Made by a program: the position numbers and the translations under genes. Positions 23,894 through 33,116 of a DNA stretch of 46,464 nt are shown piece after piece. Within the stretch, counting starts at the first letter, position 1, and each line of letters starts with the position of its first letter. Source of the DNA: Bacillus sp. B1-b2 (lineage in GTDB: Bacteria; Bacillota; Bacilli; Bacillales; Cytobacillaceae); assembly GCF_009183415.1 (NCBI RefSeq), contig NZ_WEHU01000032.1:1-46464 (forward strand), given 5' to 3'. Under the pieces are notes generated by a model. That model was not told where the DNA came from, did no database searches, and saw nothing but the letters and a program-made list of their open reading frames with translations.

Positions 23894-24040
23894 TTATGGT
23901 GTAGTAGGGGGATGTACGAAGCTTTGTGTATAAATAATATGTTCTAATTGTTTAATTCTTTGTGTACATTGATCTAGCTTTTCATTATTCTTTGCTTGCA
24001 TTTTTATTAATGTTACCATTAGATCTGGCACATTATTCAA
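23894..24040 (-). CDS. Small coiled-coil protein downstream of ssbB
   Basis: A helical protein of 48-51 aa (NNVPDLMVTLIKMQAKNNEK then LDQCTQRIKQLEHIIYT), not recognised. The start is uncertain. TTG 24040 is favoured because AAGGAG lies 9 nt upstream. An ATG at 24049 lies directly on that Shine-Dalgarno. It begins 13 nt after the ssbB stop, so it is co-transcribed with ssbB. Its function may relate to DNA handling in competence, by context only. Confidence 0.5.
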   Translation of the reverse strand: MNNVPDLMVTLIKMQAKNNEKLDQCTQRIKQLEHIIYTQSFVHPPTTP

Positions 24041-24053
24041 TGTTGACATCTCC

Positions 24054-24395
24054 TTAAGGAACAGTTTGTTCAGTCTTTTTTTGGTCAAGAAAACGAACAG
24101 ATTCAGCAATAACTTCGGTTACATACACTCTCTTTCCCTCTTGATTATCATAGCTTCGAGATTGAATTCTGCCCATTATTCCAACAAGAGAACCCTTTCT
24201 ACAATACTGTGCTGTAATTTCTGCAACCTTTCTCCAAAAGGTACAAGAAACAAAGTCTGTCTCATATTCACCAGATTGATTTTTGAAGTTGCGATTAACA
24301 GCTAATACAACATTTACTAAAGAAGTTCCCTCTTGTGTCAATTTAAGCTCAGGATCTCTCGTCAGTCGACCTACTAATGTAACTTGATTAATCAT
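24054..24395 (-). CDS. ssbB: Single-stranded DNA-binding protein, short SsbB type
   Basis: A 113-aa OB-fold protein: MINQVTLVGRLTRDPELKLT, NRNFKNQSGEYETDFVSCTF followed by WRK, GIMGRIQSRSYDNQEGKRVY followed by VTEV. It lacks the long acidic C-terminal tail of the essential SsbA. Both length and truncation match B. subtilis SsbB (YwpH), which protects incoming single-stranded DNA during transformation. Good GGAAGGAGG Shine-Dalgarno. Upstream inverted repeats may be regulatory sites. Together with comFA and comFC this strengthens the view that the organism carries the competence machinery. Confidence 0.9.
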   Translation of the reverse strand: MINQVTLVGRLTRDPELKLTQEGTSLVNVVLAVNRNFKNQSGEYETDFVSCTFWRKVAEITAQYCRKGSLVGIMGRIQSRSYDNQEGKRVYVTEVIAESVRFLDQKKTEQTVP

Positions 24396-24464
24396 ACCTA
24401 CCCTCCTTCCTCAAGAATTAGTCTTATCATACTATATAAGAATTTACTTGAAAAATCTCGATAT

Positions 24465-24530
24465 CTTAAGTTTCAAGCAGAAAAGAGGGTGAAACTTCAT
24501 TTTTCACCTAGGTGATTCTTAAAGTTTCAA
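24465..24530. promoter_or_regulatory. Clustered inverted repeats upstream of ssbB
   Basis: AAGTTTCA occurs twice and TGAAACTT once, giving AAGTTTCA-N15-TGAAACTT, then the perfect palindrome CACCTAGGTG, then AAAGTTTCAAGG. They lie 70-135 bp before ssbB, upstream of a likely -10 (TATGAT). One AAAA-N5-TTTC stretch resembles half a ComK box. Confidence 0.4.
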
Positions 24531-24747
24531 GGTAAAATGCATGTGAAATATAAAGTTTGGGCTAATTTCAAAAAATATAAAGCACTGAGCCTATATTCTA
24601 TGACGATAGATGTACCTACTAGTTAAAGAGGTTGGGACATAAAAATGACTCCTTCTTAATGACGAATAATAACTTATTGAAAATATCTAGGTTATAAAGT
24701 AAAACAAGTCCGTTCCATTAATCTTAAAATTTAATATTCAACAGGAA

Positions 24748-24796
24748 TAAAAAAATCCGAACTACTAGAAAAAATGACTTCTAATAGTTCGGATTT
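24748..24796 (-). terminator. pgcA terminator
   Basis: AAATCCGAACTATTAGAA pairs with TTCTAGTAGTTCGGATTT (one mismatch), then TTTTATT on the minus strand. Confidence 0.88.
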
Positions 24797-24849
24797 ATTA
24801 TTGGCTAAAATACTTATGTACTAGCCTCTTTTCATAATCTACGGATATC

Positions 24850-26586
24850 TTATTTACCATAACCTTCAATTACTCTATTCACTTGTTCCATTACTCCTGT
24901 TTTTAAAGCATGTAATTTTGCTGTGCTTTCTTCAAGAGAAGTACTAGTTACACTGAAATAGAATTTTGCTTTCGGCTCTGTTCCAGATGGACGTAAGCAG
25001 AACCATGAACCATCTTCTAGATAGTATTTAATAACATTAGACTTAGGAAGTTCGATTAAGCTTTCTGTCAATCCTTCTACCTTTATGCTTGTTAAATAAT
25101 CTTCTACTACTGTCACCTTTAATCCATTCACTTCTTGAATCGGTGTGCTACGGAATGTATCCATGATATAGGAAATTTGCTCTGCACCATCTTTACCTTT
25201 AAGCGTTAAGGACTCTAGACCTTCTTGATAGAAACCATATTTCTCAAAAATTTCTAATAAACCTTCATATAATGTTAAACCTTTTGCTTTGTAGTAAGCA
25301 GCAACTTCTGCAGCAAAAATAGCAGATTGAACAGCATCTTTATCACGAACAAAATCACCAATTAAGTAGCCATAGCTTTCTTCATAACCAAAAAGGAATG
25401 TATGCTCTTTTGTTTGTTCAAATTCTAGAATCTTTTCTCCAATGAATTTGAAGCCAGTTAAAGTATCAATAGTAGGAACTCCATAAGACTTAGCAATAGT
25501 ACGTCCTATTTCAGAAGTAACGATTGTTTTAATAACCACACCATTATCTGGTAAGCTGCCTTTCACTTTTTTCTCTGATAGTAAATACTCAAGCATTAAA
25601 GCACCTAATTGATTACCTGTTAATACCGTGTACTCTCCATTTAAATCTTTTACTGCTACACCAAGTCTATCAGCATCTGGATCTGTTCCTAAAAGGATAT
25701 CTGCATCCAACTCTTTTCCATAACGAATCGCAATTTCAAAAGCAGCATGTTCTTCAGGATTTGGTGAAGAAACAGTAGAGAAATTAGCGTCTGGTAGCTC
25801 TTGTTCTTTTACAACCGTAACATTCTCAAATCCGAAAGCTTGTAAGCCTGCTCTAACTGGTTTGTTTCCTGTTCCGTGTAATGGAGTGAAAACAATCTTT
25901 AAATCCGTCGCTTCTGGAAGTCGATTCAATTGAATTGTTTTTAGCTGTTCTACATAAGCATGATCAACAGCTTCTCCAATATAAGTTAATAACCCTTTTT
26001 CTAATAAATCACTTTCCTCTAATACTTCTATTGTTAATTCATCTTCTACTGCATTAACATATTTAATAATCGTATCTGCAGCTTCGGGAGGAAGTTGTCC
26101 ACCATCTTCTCCATATGCTTTAAAGCCATTGTATTCTGGAGGGTTATGACTTGCTGTAATCACTACTCCCGCAAAAGTATTTAGATGACGAACAGCGAAA
26201 GATAGTACTGGTGTTGGACGAAGCTCTTCAAAAACATATGCTTTAATTCCAAGTTTTCCTACCACTTTTGCTACTTCTAATGCAAATTCTGGTGATTGAT
26301 GACGGGAATCATAAGCAACTGCAACTCCTCTATTCATCGCTTCTTCGCCTTGCTCTAATATGTATTTACCCAAACCTTGAGCAGCTTTTCTTACTGTATA
26401 AATATTCATTCGGTTAATACCAGGTCCAAGCTCTCCTCGCATTCCCCCAGTCCCGAACTCCAAATGTTTATAGAAACTATCTTCTAGTAATTTTTCCGAT
26501 GTTTGTAATTCTGTTAATTGTGCTTTTAAGTTTGCTTCAAGACCTGCAAAACTTGTCCATTTTTCAACAATTTCTTTATAGACCAT
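24850..26586 (-). CDS. pgcA: Alpha-phosphoglucomutase / phosphomannomutase
   Basis: A 578-aa alpha-D-phosphohexomutase interconverting glucose-6-phosphate and glucose-1-phosphate, feeding GtaB. Motifs in order: active-site serine S146 in TASHNPP; metal loop [10 protein letters not shown]; sugar-binding GYEESYG; phosphate-binding RPSGTEPK. The length matches PgcA (YhxB) of B. subtilis, which is needed for glucolipid anchors, teichoic acid glucosylation and normal cell size. It is flanked by its own terminator. Start ATG 26586. Confidence 0.96.
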   Translation of the reverse strand: MVYKEIVEKWTSFAGLEANLKAQLTELQTSEKLLEDSFYKHLEFGTGGMRGELGPGINRMNIYTVRKAAQGLGKYILEQGEEAMNRGVAVAYDSRHQSPEFALEVAKVVGKLGIKAYVFEELRPTPVLSFAVRHLNTFAGVVITASHNPPEYNGFKAYGEDGGQLPPEAADTIIKYVNAVEDELTIEVLEESDLLEKGLLTYIGEAVDHAYVEQLKTIQLNRLPEATDLKIVFTPLHGTGNKPVRAGLQAFGFENVTVVKEQELPDANFSTVSSPNPEEHAAFEIAIRYGKELDADILLGTDPDADRLGVAVKDLNGEYTVLTGNQLGALMLEYLLSEKKVKGSLPDNGVVIKTIVTSEIGRTIAKSYGVPTIDTLTGFKFIGEKILEFEQTKEHTFLFGYEESYGYLIGDFVRDKDAVQSAIFAAEVAAYYKAKGLTLYEGLLEIFEKYGFYQEGLESLTLKGKDGAEQISYIMDTFRSTPIQEVNGLKVTVVEDYLTSIKVEGLTESLIELPKSNVIKYYLEDGSWFCLRPSGTEPKAKFYFSVTSTSLEESTAKLHALKTGVMEQVNRVIEGYGK

Positions 26587-26673
26587 CGTCTTTATTCCCC
26601 TACCTTTTGATTTCTCAAATTTATACCCTTACATTACCTAAAATATGTATATAAGTAAAGTGATTTCGGAACC

Positions 26674-26718
26674 AATCCTACTATTACCATATATCTTATT
26701 TCCTGAAATAGTAGGATT
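26674..26718. repeat. 12-bp perfect inverted repeat after cupin gene
   Basis: AATCCTACTATT and AATAGTAGGATT are separated by 21 nt. No T-run follows on either strand, so it is a weak terminator candidate or a protein site. Confidence 0.4.
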
Positions 26719-26743
26719 AGCATAAAGAAATTATATACCTTTT

Positions 26744-27247
26744 CTATCGTTTCCACAATTTAAACAGAGGACCGTCTTTCCCATAAATGGGATCTAATTC
26801 TGGGAAGTCAACATGAAGGATGTCTTCTTCTACTTCTTCACTATCTTCTTTAGCATCCTTTTTCATATTGTAGTCTACACCATTCGGATAAGCACCTACC
26901 ACTTCAAAATCAGGAGAAACAGATATACTTTTATGCCCTGTTCCAGCAGGTAAGATCAAGACATCTCCAGTATTAACCAAAATCTTGGACCCGCCTTCTC
27001 CTCCAATCATCAATAAGCCTGAACCATTTCCAACACCGAGTACTTCATGTGTATTGCTATGATAGTGATGAAATGCATAAATTCCACCTCTCCACGTATT
27101 AGTCCAACCATTTTTTTGAAAAATAGACTCTAAATCCTTTTCCTTACTATCTACTGCTTGTTTATAATGTAAAGCAGGTAAAGATGGATGATTAGGTATA
27201 TAACCATTTGGTTCAAAATAGTACATGGTTAAGCTTGGGTTTATCAT
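26744..27247 (-). CDS. YjlB-like cupin protein
   Basis: A 167-aa single-domain cupin. The first cupin motif is seen in FHHYHSNTHEVLGVGNGSG (two histidines, glutamate, histidine ligand set). The second is GDVLILPAGTGHKS. It resembles B. subtilis YjlB and related uncharacterised proteins. Substrate unknown; metal binding is likely. The start is ATG 27247 with GAGAGGTG 10 nt upstream. It follows the MFS gene on the same strand and may be co-transcribed, as no terminator was seen between them. Confidence 0.82.
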   Translation of the reverse strand: MINPSLTMYYFEPNGYIPNHPSLPALHYKQAVDSKEKDLESIFQKNGWTNTWRGGIYAFHHYHSNTHEVLGVGNGSGLLMIGGEGGSKILVNTGDVLILPAGTGHKSISVSPDFEVVGAYPNGVDYNMKKDAKEDSEEVEEDILHVDFPELDPIYGKDGPLFKLWKR

Positions 27248-27418
27248 AATATCCACTCACCTCTCTGGCTCGCTATATTACTATATACCCCTTTCTTTCA
27301 AGAAACATTCCTACTCTTTAAACAATGGATAAAGGTGAAAGTGTCGCTCATAAAATGTAAGAAATAGGAAAGTGATATTTCATTTAAAGGAAAGAAAAAC
27401 TAATTTCATATATTCCTT

Positions 27419-28873
27419 TTATTTCCCTTCCTTACTTCTATGCAGAGTGAAAAAGAAATATACACCTACTAATAATAAGAGGAAAGATAGCAGAAGAAAC
27501 AAGTAATGAAAACCAAGTAATGCAGCGTTTACTTCAGCCGATGATGTATGTTGCATCCATTGGCTAATCGTCCCCTCCAACCAAGCATTCATAAACGAAA
27601 TGGCTAAGGCTGTACCAATTATCATCCCAATATTTCTTAAGAGCGCAATGGTACTACTCATCATTCCTAAATAGGCAACTGGCGTATACAACATCATAAT
27701 GCTGTAATTTGGGGATGTTAGCAATCCCATTGCAAATCCTAATAAACTAAACAGGAAAAGAAGCATGAAAAGGGAAGTATGAGCAGTTAAAAAACTTAAT
27801 GCTAGCATAGTAAGAGATAGTATTCCAACACCCCCAAATACGACTTTAACACCGCCATATCGATCGGATAGGGAACCACTAATCGGTCCTACTATGGCAA
27901 GAAATAAGGGATAGCACATTAAAAGCAAGCCTGCTTCTTCTGCGGAATACCCTAATACTCCTCTTAAATAAAAAGGAAGGATCACAGTTGATGCAAAGGT
28001 TGCACCATAACTTACTATTAAAATAAGCCCGCCTGCTCTTACAATAGAGGAAACAAATATGGTTGGTTCTATGAATGGATTTTGCACCCTTTTAGTATGG
28101 AAGAAAAAACAGATAAAACTACTTAAACTTATTAGCATAAGAATGATTAAATAAAAGTGCAGTTCACCTTTTCCAATGGTGTTAAGAACAAACACAAAAG
28201 AAACAGTGGCAATTCCAAATAATAAACTCCCCATTACATCCAAAGTAGAGCTTTGAAAAGTTTTATCTTTTGGAATATATTTCTGTGCAAGAAAATATGC
28301 CCCCACACTTATTGGGACTACTGTCCAGAATAAAAGGTGCCAGGAGGAATACTCCATTACGAAGCCACCAACAGATGGCCCAAGTAAAGCCCCAATTCCA
28401 ACTGAAGTACTAATAATCCCTAATGCCTTCCCTCGATGCTCCTTTGGGTAGGCATCTGTTACAATGGCCATATTGACTGCTTGAAGCATAGCTGCACCAC
28501 TTCCCTGTAAAATTCTAGCTACTATTAAAAAGAGAATATTCGGCGAAATGGCTGATGCACAAGCCCCTGCAGCAAAAAAAAGATATCCCAAATTATGTAT
28601 CTTTTTCTTCCCATATTGATCTGAAAGCTTCCCCATTAAAGGCAAAAGTAGCATAATAGAAAGTAAATAACCATTTACAATCCATTGTGTGGTGGTTAGA
28701 TTTGTTGCATAATCAATGGCAATATCAGAAAGTGCAATATTTACGAAGCCTGCAGAGAAATGGGATAAAAATGCCCCCGTACATACAGATAGTAAAAGAA
28801 GGATAGATTGCGACTTACTTTCCCTAATCTCCTCAGTAGATGATATAAAATTATTAAATTTCGCCTTTTTCAT
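27419..28873 (-). CDS. MFS multidrug-type transporter (DHA2, 14 TMS)
   Basis: A 484-aa proton-coupled efflux transporter with about 14 hydrophobic segments. The loop 2-3 motif GKLSDQYGKKK (motif A) and motif C-like IGALLGPSVGG place it in the DHA2 drug:H+ antiporter family. Substrate cannot be inferred. It lies between an isochorismatase-type hydrolase and a cupin, a pattern consistent with export or detoxification of a small metabolite. Start ATG 28873 with AAAGGATG. Confidence 0.9.
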   Translation of the reverse strand: MKKAKFNNFISSTEEIRESKSQSILLLLSVCTGAFLSHFSAGFVNIALSDIAIDYATNLTTTQWIVNGYLLSIMLLLPLMGKLSDQYGKKKIHNLGYLFFAAGACASAISPNILFLIVARILQGSGAAMLQAVNMAIVTDAYPKEHRGKALGIISTSVGIGALLGPSVGGFVMEYSSWHLLFWTVVPISVGAYFLAQKYIPKDKTFQSSTLDVMGSLLFGIATVSFVFVLNTIGKGELHFYLIILMLISLSSFICFFFHTKRVQNPFIEPTIFVSSIVRAGGLILIVSYGATFASTVILPFYLRGVLGYSAEEAGLLLMCYPLFLAIVGPISGSLSDRYGGVKVVFGGVGILSLTMLALSFLTAHTSLFMLLFLFSLLGFAMGLLTSPNYSIMMLYTPVAYLGMMSSTIALLRNIGMIIGTALAISFMNAWLEGTISQWMQHTSSAEVNAALLGFHYLFLLLSFLLLLVGVYFFFTLHRSKEGK

Positions 28874-28933
28874 TTTCTATCATCCTTTAAGAGTAAAATC
28901 CGTTGCCTTGCTTCCTTTATTTCATTAATAGGA

Positions 28934-29539
28934 TTACACATATATTGATTGAAGAACCTCATTATTCGTTGCGACAGATCCAAAAAACTGATCAATAGTC
29001 TGTAAAGTCATTTCATGTGCTTCTTTTGAAAAAGCAGCTGTGCACTCAGAGAGTAAGATAATATCATAATCCATCATAAAGCCGTCTCTCGCTGTAGATT
29101 CCACACAAATATTCGTGCTCACACCTGCCATTAGCAAAGTTTCTATCTTTAATGACCGTAAAATGGAATCTAATCTTGTATTAATAAAAGCACTATAACG
29201 ATGTTTTACTACAATGATATCCGTATCATTTGGGGATAACTCAAAAAACTCGGCTCCCCATGTATTCTTCCTGCATAAATCTTTTCCACTTTTCCCTTTT
29301 AATCGCTTTAACCATGTTTTAGAATCAGTGCAATCCTCATGTATGGTTTTCACATAAATTATGGGTACAGATAACTCCTTTAACGAAGAAATCATGTTCT
29401 TTAAATTTGGCATCATTTCACTTACCATAGATACATCTAGATCCTGCTTCGCCATGTTTCCATCTTTATGGCAATAATCATTTTGCACATCTACTATGAT
29501 TAGTGCACTACTATGAGGATCCCACTCTATATCATTCAT
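28934..29539 (-). CDS. Isochorismatase-like cysteine hydrolase
   Basis: A 201-aa alpha/beta hydrolase of the isochorismatase/nicotinamidase superfamily. The catalytic triad is visible: aspartate in IIVDVQNDYC, lysine in VVKHRYSAF, and cysteine in AGVSTNICVESTARD, with the cis-peptide region before it. The spectrum of substrates in this family (nicotinamide, isochorismate, N-carbamoylsarcosine) is wide and cannot be narrowed here. The start is ATG 29539 with AAGGAAG 6-7 nt upstream. Confidence 0.9.
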   Translation of the reverse strand: MNDIEWDPHSSALIIVDVQNDYCHKDGNMAKQDLDVSMVSEMMPNLKNMISSLKELSVPIIYVKTIHEDCTDSKTWLKRLKGKSGKDLCRKNTWGAEFFELSPNDTDIIVVKHRYSAFINTRLDSILRSLKIETLLMAGVSTNICVESTARDGFMMDYDIILLSECTAAFSKEAHEMTLQTIDQFFGSVATNNEVLQSIYV

Positions 29540-29717
29540 GAACATCTTCCTTTCTTCCATCTCTATAAAGAGAAGGAGCTTACCTCCTATTATTCACCTT
29601 ACTTTGTTCTATATCCGTCCATTTTAAAACTTCTATCTTCTAGCTATTTGCTTAATAAGAGAGAAGAATCATCTGCCCTCTTTAATATAATGGTTAGATG
29701 ATAGTAGCAGGAAAGCA

Positions 29718-29770
29718 CAAAAAAACCATAGGAACCAAAGAGATTAAATTCCCCTTTGATTCCTATGGTT
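29718..29770 (-). terminator. Aldehyde dehydrogenase gene terminator
   Basis: AACCATAGGAATCAAAG and CTTTGGTTCCTATGGTT pair (one mismatch), followed by TTTTTTG on the minus strand. Confidence 0.85.
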
Positions 29771-29797
29771 AAAGGTAAAACATTATTTAGTTTATGT

Positions 29798-31231
29798 TTA
29801 TAGGTTCAACTCTAAAGATAAGTACTTATACTCTAAATAATCTTCAATCCCGTACTTTCCACCTTCTCTTCCAACACCTGATTCTTTTATACCACCAAAT
29901 GGAGCCTGCTCAGTGGTTGGAAGTGGATCATTAATACCGACAATTCCATATTCTAATCCTTCTGCCACTCGAAACACTCTCGATAAATCGTTTGTATAGA
30001 AATAGGCTGCTAACCCATACTCTGTTGAATTCGCAAACTGAATAACCTCTTCTTCTGTATCAAATTCAAAAATAGGTGCAACAGGACCAAAAGTCTCTTC
30101 CATAGCAATTTTCATTTCATGTGTAGCATTAAGTAAAATGGTAGGTTCAAAAAAATGTCCATTCTGTAGAGATTGCTCACTAGGCTTGTTTCCGCCAGAA
30201 AGGATAGCTGCTCCTTTTTGCATGGCATCTTTTATATGCTCTTTTGTTTTATCAACAGCTGCTTCATTAATAAGTGGACCAATGGTTACTTCAGAATCTA
30301 ATCCGTTACCAACTACTAACCCTTTCATTTTTTCTGCTAAAATCTTAGAAAAGGGCTTCACTACATTTTTTTGTACATAAATTCGATTTGTACATACACA
30401 TGTCTGACCAGCATTTCTAAACTTACTCGTTATAACACCATCTGCCGCTTTTTCAAGATTTGCATCTTCAAACACAATAAACGGAGCATGTCCACCAAGT
30501 TCCATCGAAATTTTCTTCATAGTATCTGCTGCTTTTGCAGCTAATTCTTTCCCTACTTTTGTAGAGCCTGTAAAAGTAATTTTTCTAACATCCTTACTCT
30601 CCATCATTGCATCACCAATTGCTGGCGCATTACCATGCACTAAATTTAATACACCCTTAGGTAAATGAATTTCATCAAAAATTTTTAGTACCTCTATTGC
30701 TGTTAATGGTGTAGATTCTGCTGGTTTTAAAACAACCGTACAACCTGCAGCTAAAGCAGGTGCTATTTTTCTCGCTAGCATGGCGATAGGAAAATTCCAT
30801 GGAGTTATAGCGGCCACAACACCTACTGGTTGCCGTAGCACAATAATTCGCTTTGTCTTGGAGCTTGCAGGAATAGTATCACCATAGATACGTTTTCCTT
30901 CCTCTGCATACCATTCTAAATAATTTGCAGCAAGCTCTATTTCCCCTTTTGCTTCCGCTAGTGGTTTTCCCATTTCTGTCGTAATTAAGGCTGCAAGATA
31001 ATCTATTCTTTTCCGAAATAAATCTGCAGCTTGCCTCATATAATGAAATCTTTCTTTAGCCGTTCTCTTAGACCAAGAAGAAAATGCGTTCTGAGCAGCA
31101 TCAATCGCAAGAAAGGCATCATCCTTACTTCCCTTTGCCACCATTTTAACCATCTCTCTATTTGCAGGATTATAGACTGGATACGTTTCCTTTGAGATAG
31201 CCTCACACCAACCTCCATTTATATAGAGCAT
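29798..31231 (-). CDS. NAD(P)-dependent succinate-semialdehyde dehydrogenase-like protein
   Basis: A 477-aa aldehyde dehydrogenase. Motifs: PWNFPIAMLARKIAPALAAG (cofactor and catalytic Asn region), FTGSTKVGKEL, catalytic Glu in MELGGHAP, and catalytic Cys in NAGQTCVCTNR. The CVC pair next to the nucleophile and the overall pattern are those of GabD-type succinate semialdehyde dehydrogenases, which complete GABA breakdown. No GABA transaminase is in the window, so another aldehyde substrate is possible. Start ATG 31231 with GAAGGAAG. Confidence 0.88.
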   Translation of the reverse strand: MLYINGGWCEAISKETYPVYNPANREMVKMVAKGSKDDAFLAIDAAQNAFSSWSKRTAKERFHYMRQAADLFRKRIDYLAALITTEMGKPLAEAKGEIELAANYLEWYAEEGKRIYGDTIPASSKTKRIIVLRQPVGVVAAITPWNFPIAMLARKIAPALAAGCTVVLKPAESTPLTAIEVLKIFDEIHLPKGVLNLVHGNAPAIGDAMMESKDVRKITFTGSTKVGKELAAKAADTMKKISMELGGHAPFIVFEDANLEKAADGVITSKFRNAGQTCVCTNRIYVQKNVVKPFSKILAEKMKGLVVGNGLDSEVTIGPLINEAAVDKTKEHIKDAMQKGAAILSGGNKPSEQSLQNGHFFEPTILLNATHEMKIAMEETFGPVAPIFEFDTEEEVIQFANSTEYGLAAYFYTNDLSRVFRVAEGLEYGIVGINDPLPTTEQAPFGGIKESGVGREGGKYGIEDYLEYKYLSLELNL

Positions 31232-31327
31232 CTTAACACTTCCTTCTTCTTATTTATTCCTATTTATCATATCAGAATTATAGGTTCATTTCTTTTTATC
31301 TGCTTATCCTTCCTATTGTCTCTTTTA

Positions 31328-31366
31328 ATCAAAAAATAACCACTTCTTTTGAAGAAGCAGTTATTT
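31328..31366 (-). terminator. Gamma-glutamyltransferase gene terminator
   Basis: AAATAAC-T-GCTTCTT pairs with AAGAAGT-GGTTATTT around a short loop, followed by TTT-rich sequence on the minus strand. Confidence 0.75.
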
Positions 31367-31375
31367 TTACTACTA

Positions 31376-32986
31376 TTAAAAGGAAGCAATACTTCCATCT
31401 GTTCGAGATTCCGTCCCTCCTGCAAGAACACCATTTTTGCTACGAATGATAATCTGCCCCCGACCAAAACTACCAGAGTCTAATGCCCATCTAATGTCAT
31501 GCCCCTTTCTTGCCAGTGCATGTGCAATATGCTCTGGAAAACCTGGTTCTAGTTGAAAAATCTTCTTCTCCATCCATTGCCATCTGGGTGCATCTAATGC
31601 CATTTGAGGATTTAAGCCGAAATCAATTAAGTTCATTACTACTTGTAAATGTCCTTGTGGTTGCATGAAACCACCCATTACGCCAAAGGGTCCAACTGCT
31701 TGATTATCTTTTGTCAAGAAACCTGGGATAATAGTATGATAGGTTTTCTTGTTTGGCTCTAGTGCATTTTCATGTGTTGGATCAAGCTTAAATCCGTGAC
31801 CTCTATTTTGTAGAGCAATACCTGTTTCTGGCACTACAACCCCAGAGCCAAAACCCATATAATTACTTTGAATATAAGAAACCATATTTCCCTCTGTATC
31901 TGCTGTTGCTAAATAAACAGTTCCTCCTTTAGGTGGCTCTCCTGCTGATGGTTCTATTGCATAATTACCAATTAATGATCTTCTTAACTTTGCATATGTA
32001 TCGGATAAAAGCTCTTCCACCTTTGTATTCATTCTTTGTTGTTCCGTAATGTATGTTAAGCCATCTGTAAACGCAAGCTTCAATGCTTCCATTTGCAAGT
32101 GATAGGTTTCAGGAAGGTCTTTTGCTAAATAATGATCATTTTTCAATGTATTTAGAGCCATTAAGGCTATTAGACCTTGCCCATTAGGTGGAATTTCCCA
32201 AACATCATATCCTTTGTAATGTACGGAAATAGGATCCACCCATTCAGGAGTATATGCCGCTAAATCCTCTTTACGCAAATATCCTCCGTATTGTTTTGAA
32301 AATGCATCTATACGGTCAGCAATCTCTCCGTTATAAAATGCCTCTCCATTTGTATCTGCAATGGCTTGTAGTGTTTTAGCATGATATTTAGATTTCCATA
32401 TCTCCCCGATTGCAGGAGCTCTTCCCTCTGGAGCAAATGTTTCAAACCAATGTTGAAATACTTCTCCCTTACAAGCTTGTTTAAAAGTATCAAAAGCTTT
32501 CTGCCAAAAGTGACCTAAAGTTGGAGAAATAGGATACCCTTCTTCAGCATATTGAATGGCAGGCTTCAATACTTCCGTTAAGGGTAATTTCCCAAATCGT
32601 TTAGAAAGCTCGACCCATGCTGCTGGAGTTCCAGGAACAGTAACTGGCGTTAATCCGTATTTTGGCATCTCTGTATATCCCTCTGCCTTCACCGCTTCAA
32701 TCGATATACTATTTGGAGAAGGCCCACTAGAATTTAATCCATGAAGCTTATTGTTTATCCACACAATGGCAAAGGCATCTCCTCCTATTCCATTAGATGT
32801 CGGCTCTACAACGGTTAAGCAGGCAGCTGTGGCAATAGCTGCATCTACGGCGTTCCCTCCTCTCTTTATCATATCTATTCCCACTTGAGCAGCAAGTGGA
32901 TGAGAGGTTGCTACCATCCCTTTGTTTGCATAAACAGTACTTCTTCTGGATGGATATGGGTTATATAACGAATCGAATTCTAACAT
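31376..32986 (-). CDS. Gamma-glutamyltransferase family protein
   Basis: A 536-aa Ntn-hydrolase precursor. It should self-cleave before T356 in PKGGTVYLATAD, the new N-terminal nucleophile. N-terminal features GMVATSHPLAAQVGIDMIKR and GGNAVDAA are conserved, as is GIGGDAFAIVW. No N-terminal signal peptide is seen, so it is probably cytoplasmic, unlike the secreted Ggt. Substrate may be glutathione-like, a gamma-glutamyl amine or a cephalosporin-type analogue. Adjacent to the semialdehyde dehydrogenase, it could take part in gamma-glutamyl compound breakdown (inference). Start ATG 32986 with AAGGAG. Confidence 0.9.
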   Translation of the reverse strand: MLEFDSLYNPYPSRRSTVYANKGMVATSHPLAAQVGIDMIKRGGNAVDAAIATAACLTVVEPTSNGIGGDAFAIVWINNKLHGLNSSGPSPNSISIEAVKAEGYTEMPKYGLTPVTVPGTPAAWVELSKRFGKLPLTEVLKPAIQYAEEGYPISPTLGHFWQKAFDTFKQACKGEVFQHWFETFAPEGRAPAIGEIWKSKYHAKTLQAIADTNGEAFYNGEIADRIDAFSKQYGGYLRKEDLAAYTPEWVDPISVHYKGYDVWEIPPNGQGLIALMALNTLKNDHYLAKDLPETYHLQMEALKLAFTDGLTYITEQQRMNTKVEELLSDTYAKLRRSLIGNYAIEPSAGEPPKGGTVYLATADTEGNMVSYIQSNYMGFGSGVVVPETGIALQNRGHGFKLDPTHENALEPNKKTYHTIIPGFLTKDNQAVGPFGVMGGFMQPQGHLQVVMNLIDFGLNPQMALDAPRWQWMEKKIFQLEPGFPEHIAHALARKGHDIRWALDSGSFGRGQIIIRSKNGVLAGGTESRTDGSIASF

Positions 32987-33060
32987 AATATTTAATCTCC
33001 TTCGACAAAGCTTTAATAGATTATTTAATAATTATATTAGAAAATTCTGAAATTTAATTC

Positions 33061-33107
33061 TAAAAATAAGGTTCACCTTTGTATAAAATAACTAAACAAA
33101 GGTGAAC
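33061..33107 (-). terminator. Terminator of the 747-aa gene
   Basis: An 11-bp perfect stem GTTCACCTTTG/CAAAGGTGAAC with a 15-nt loop, then CTTATTTTT on the minus strand. Confidence 0.8.
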
Positions 33108-33116
33108 AAGTCTACA

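Noticed and set aside
26674-26686. Shared 13-mer AATCCTACTATTA here and at 20190-20202
   Set aside because: Short AT-rich match; no further similarity around the two copies, so probably chance.
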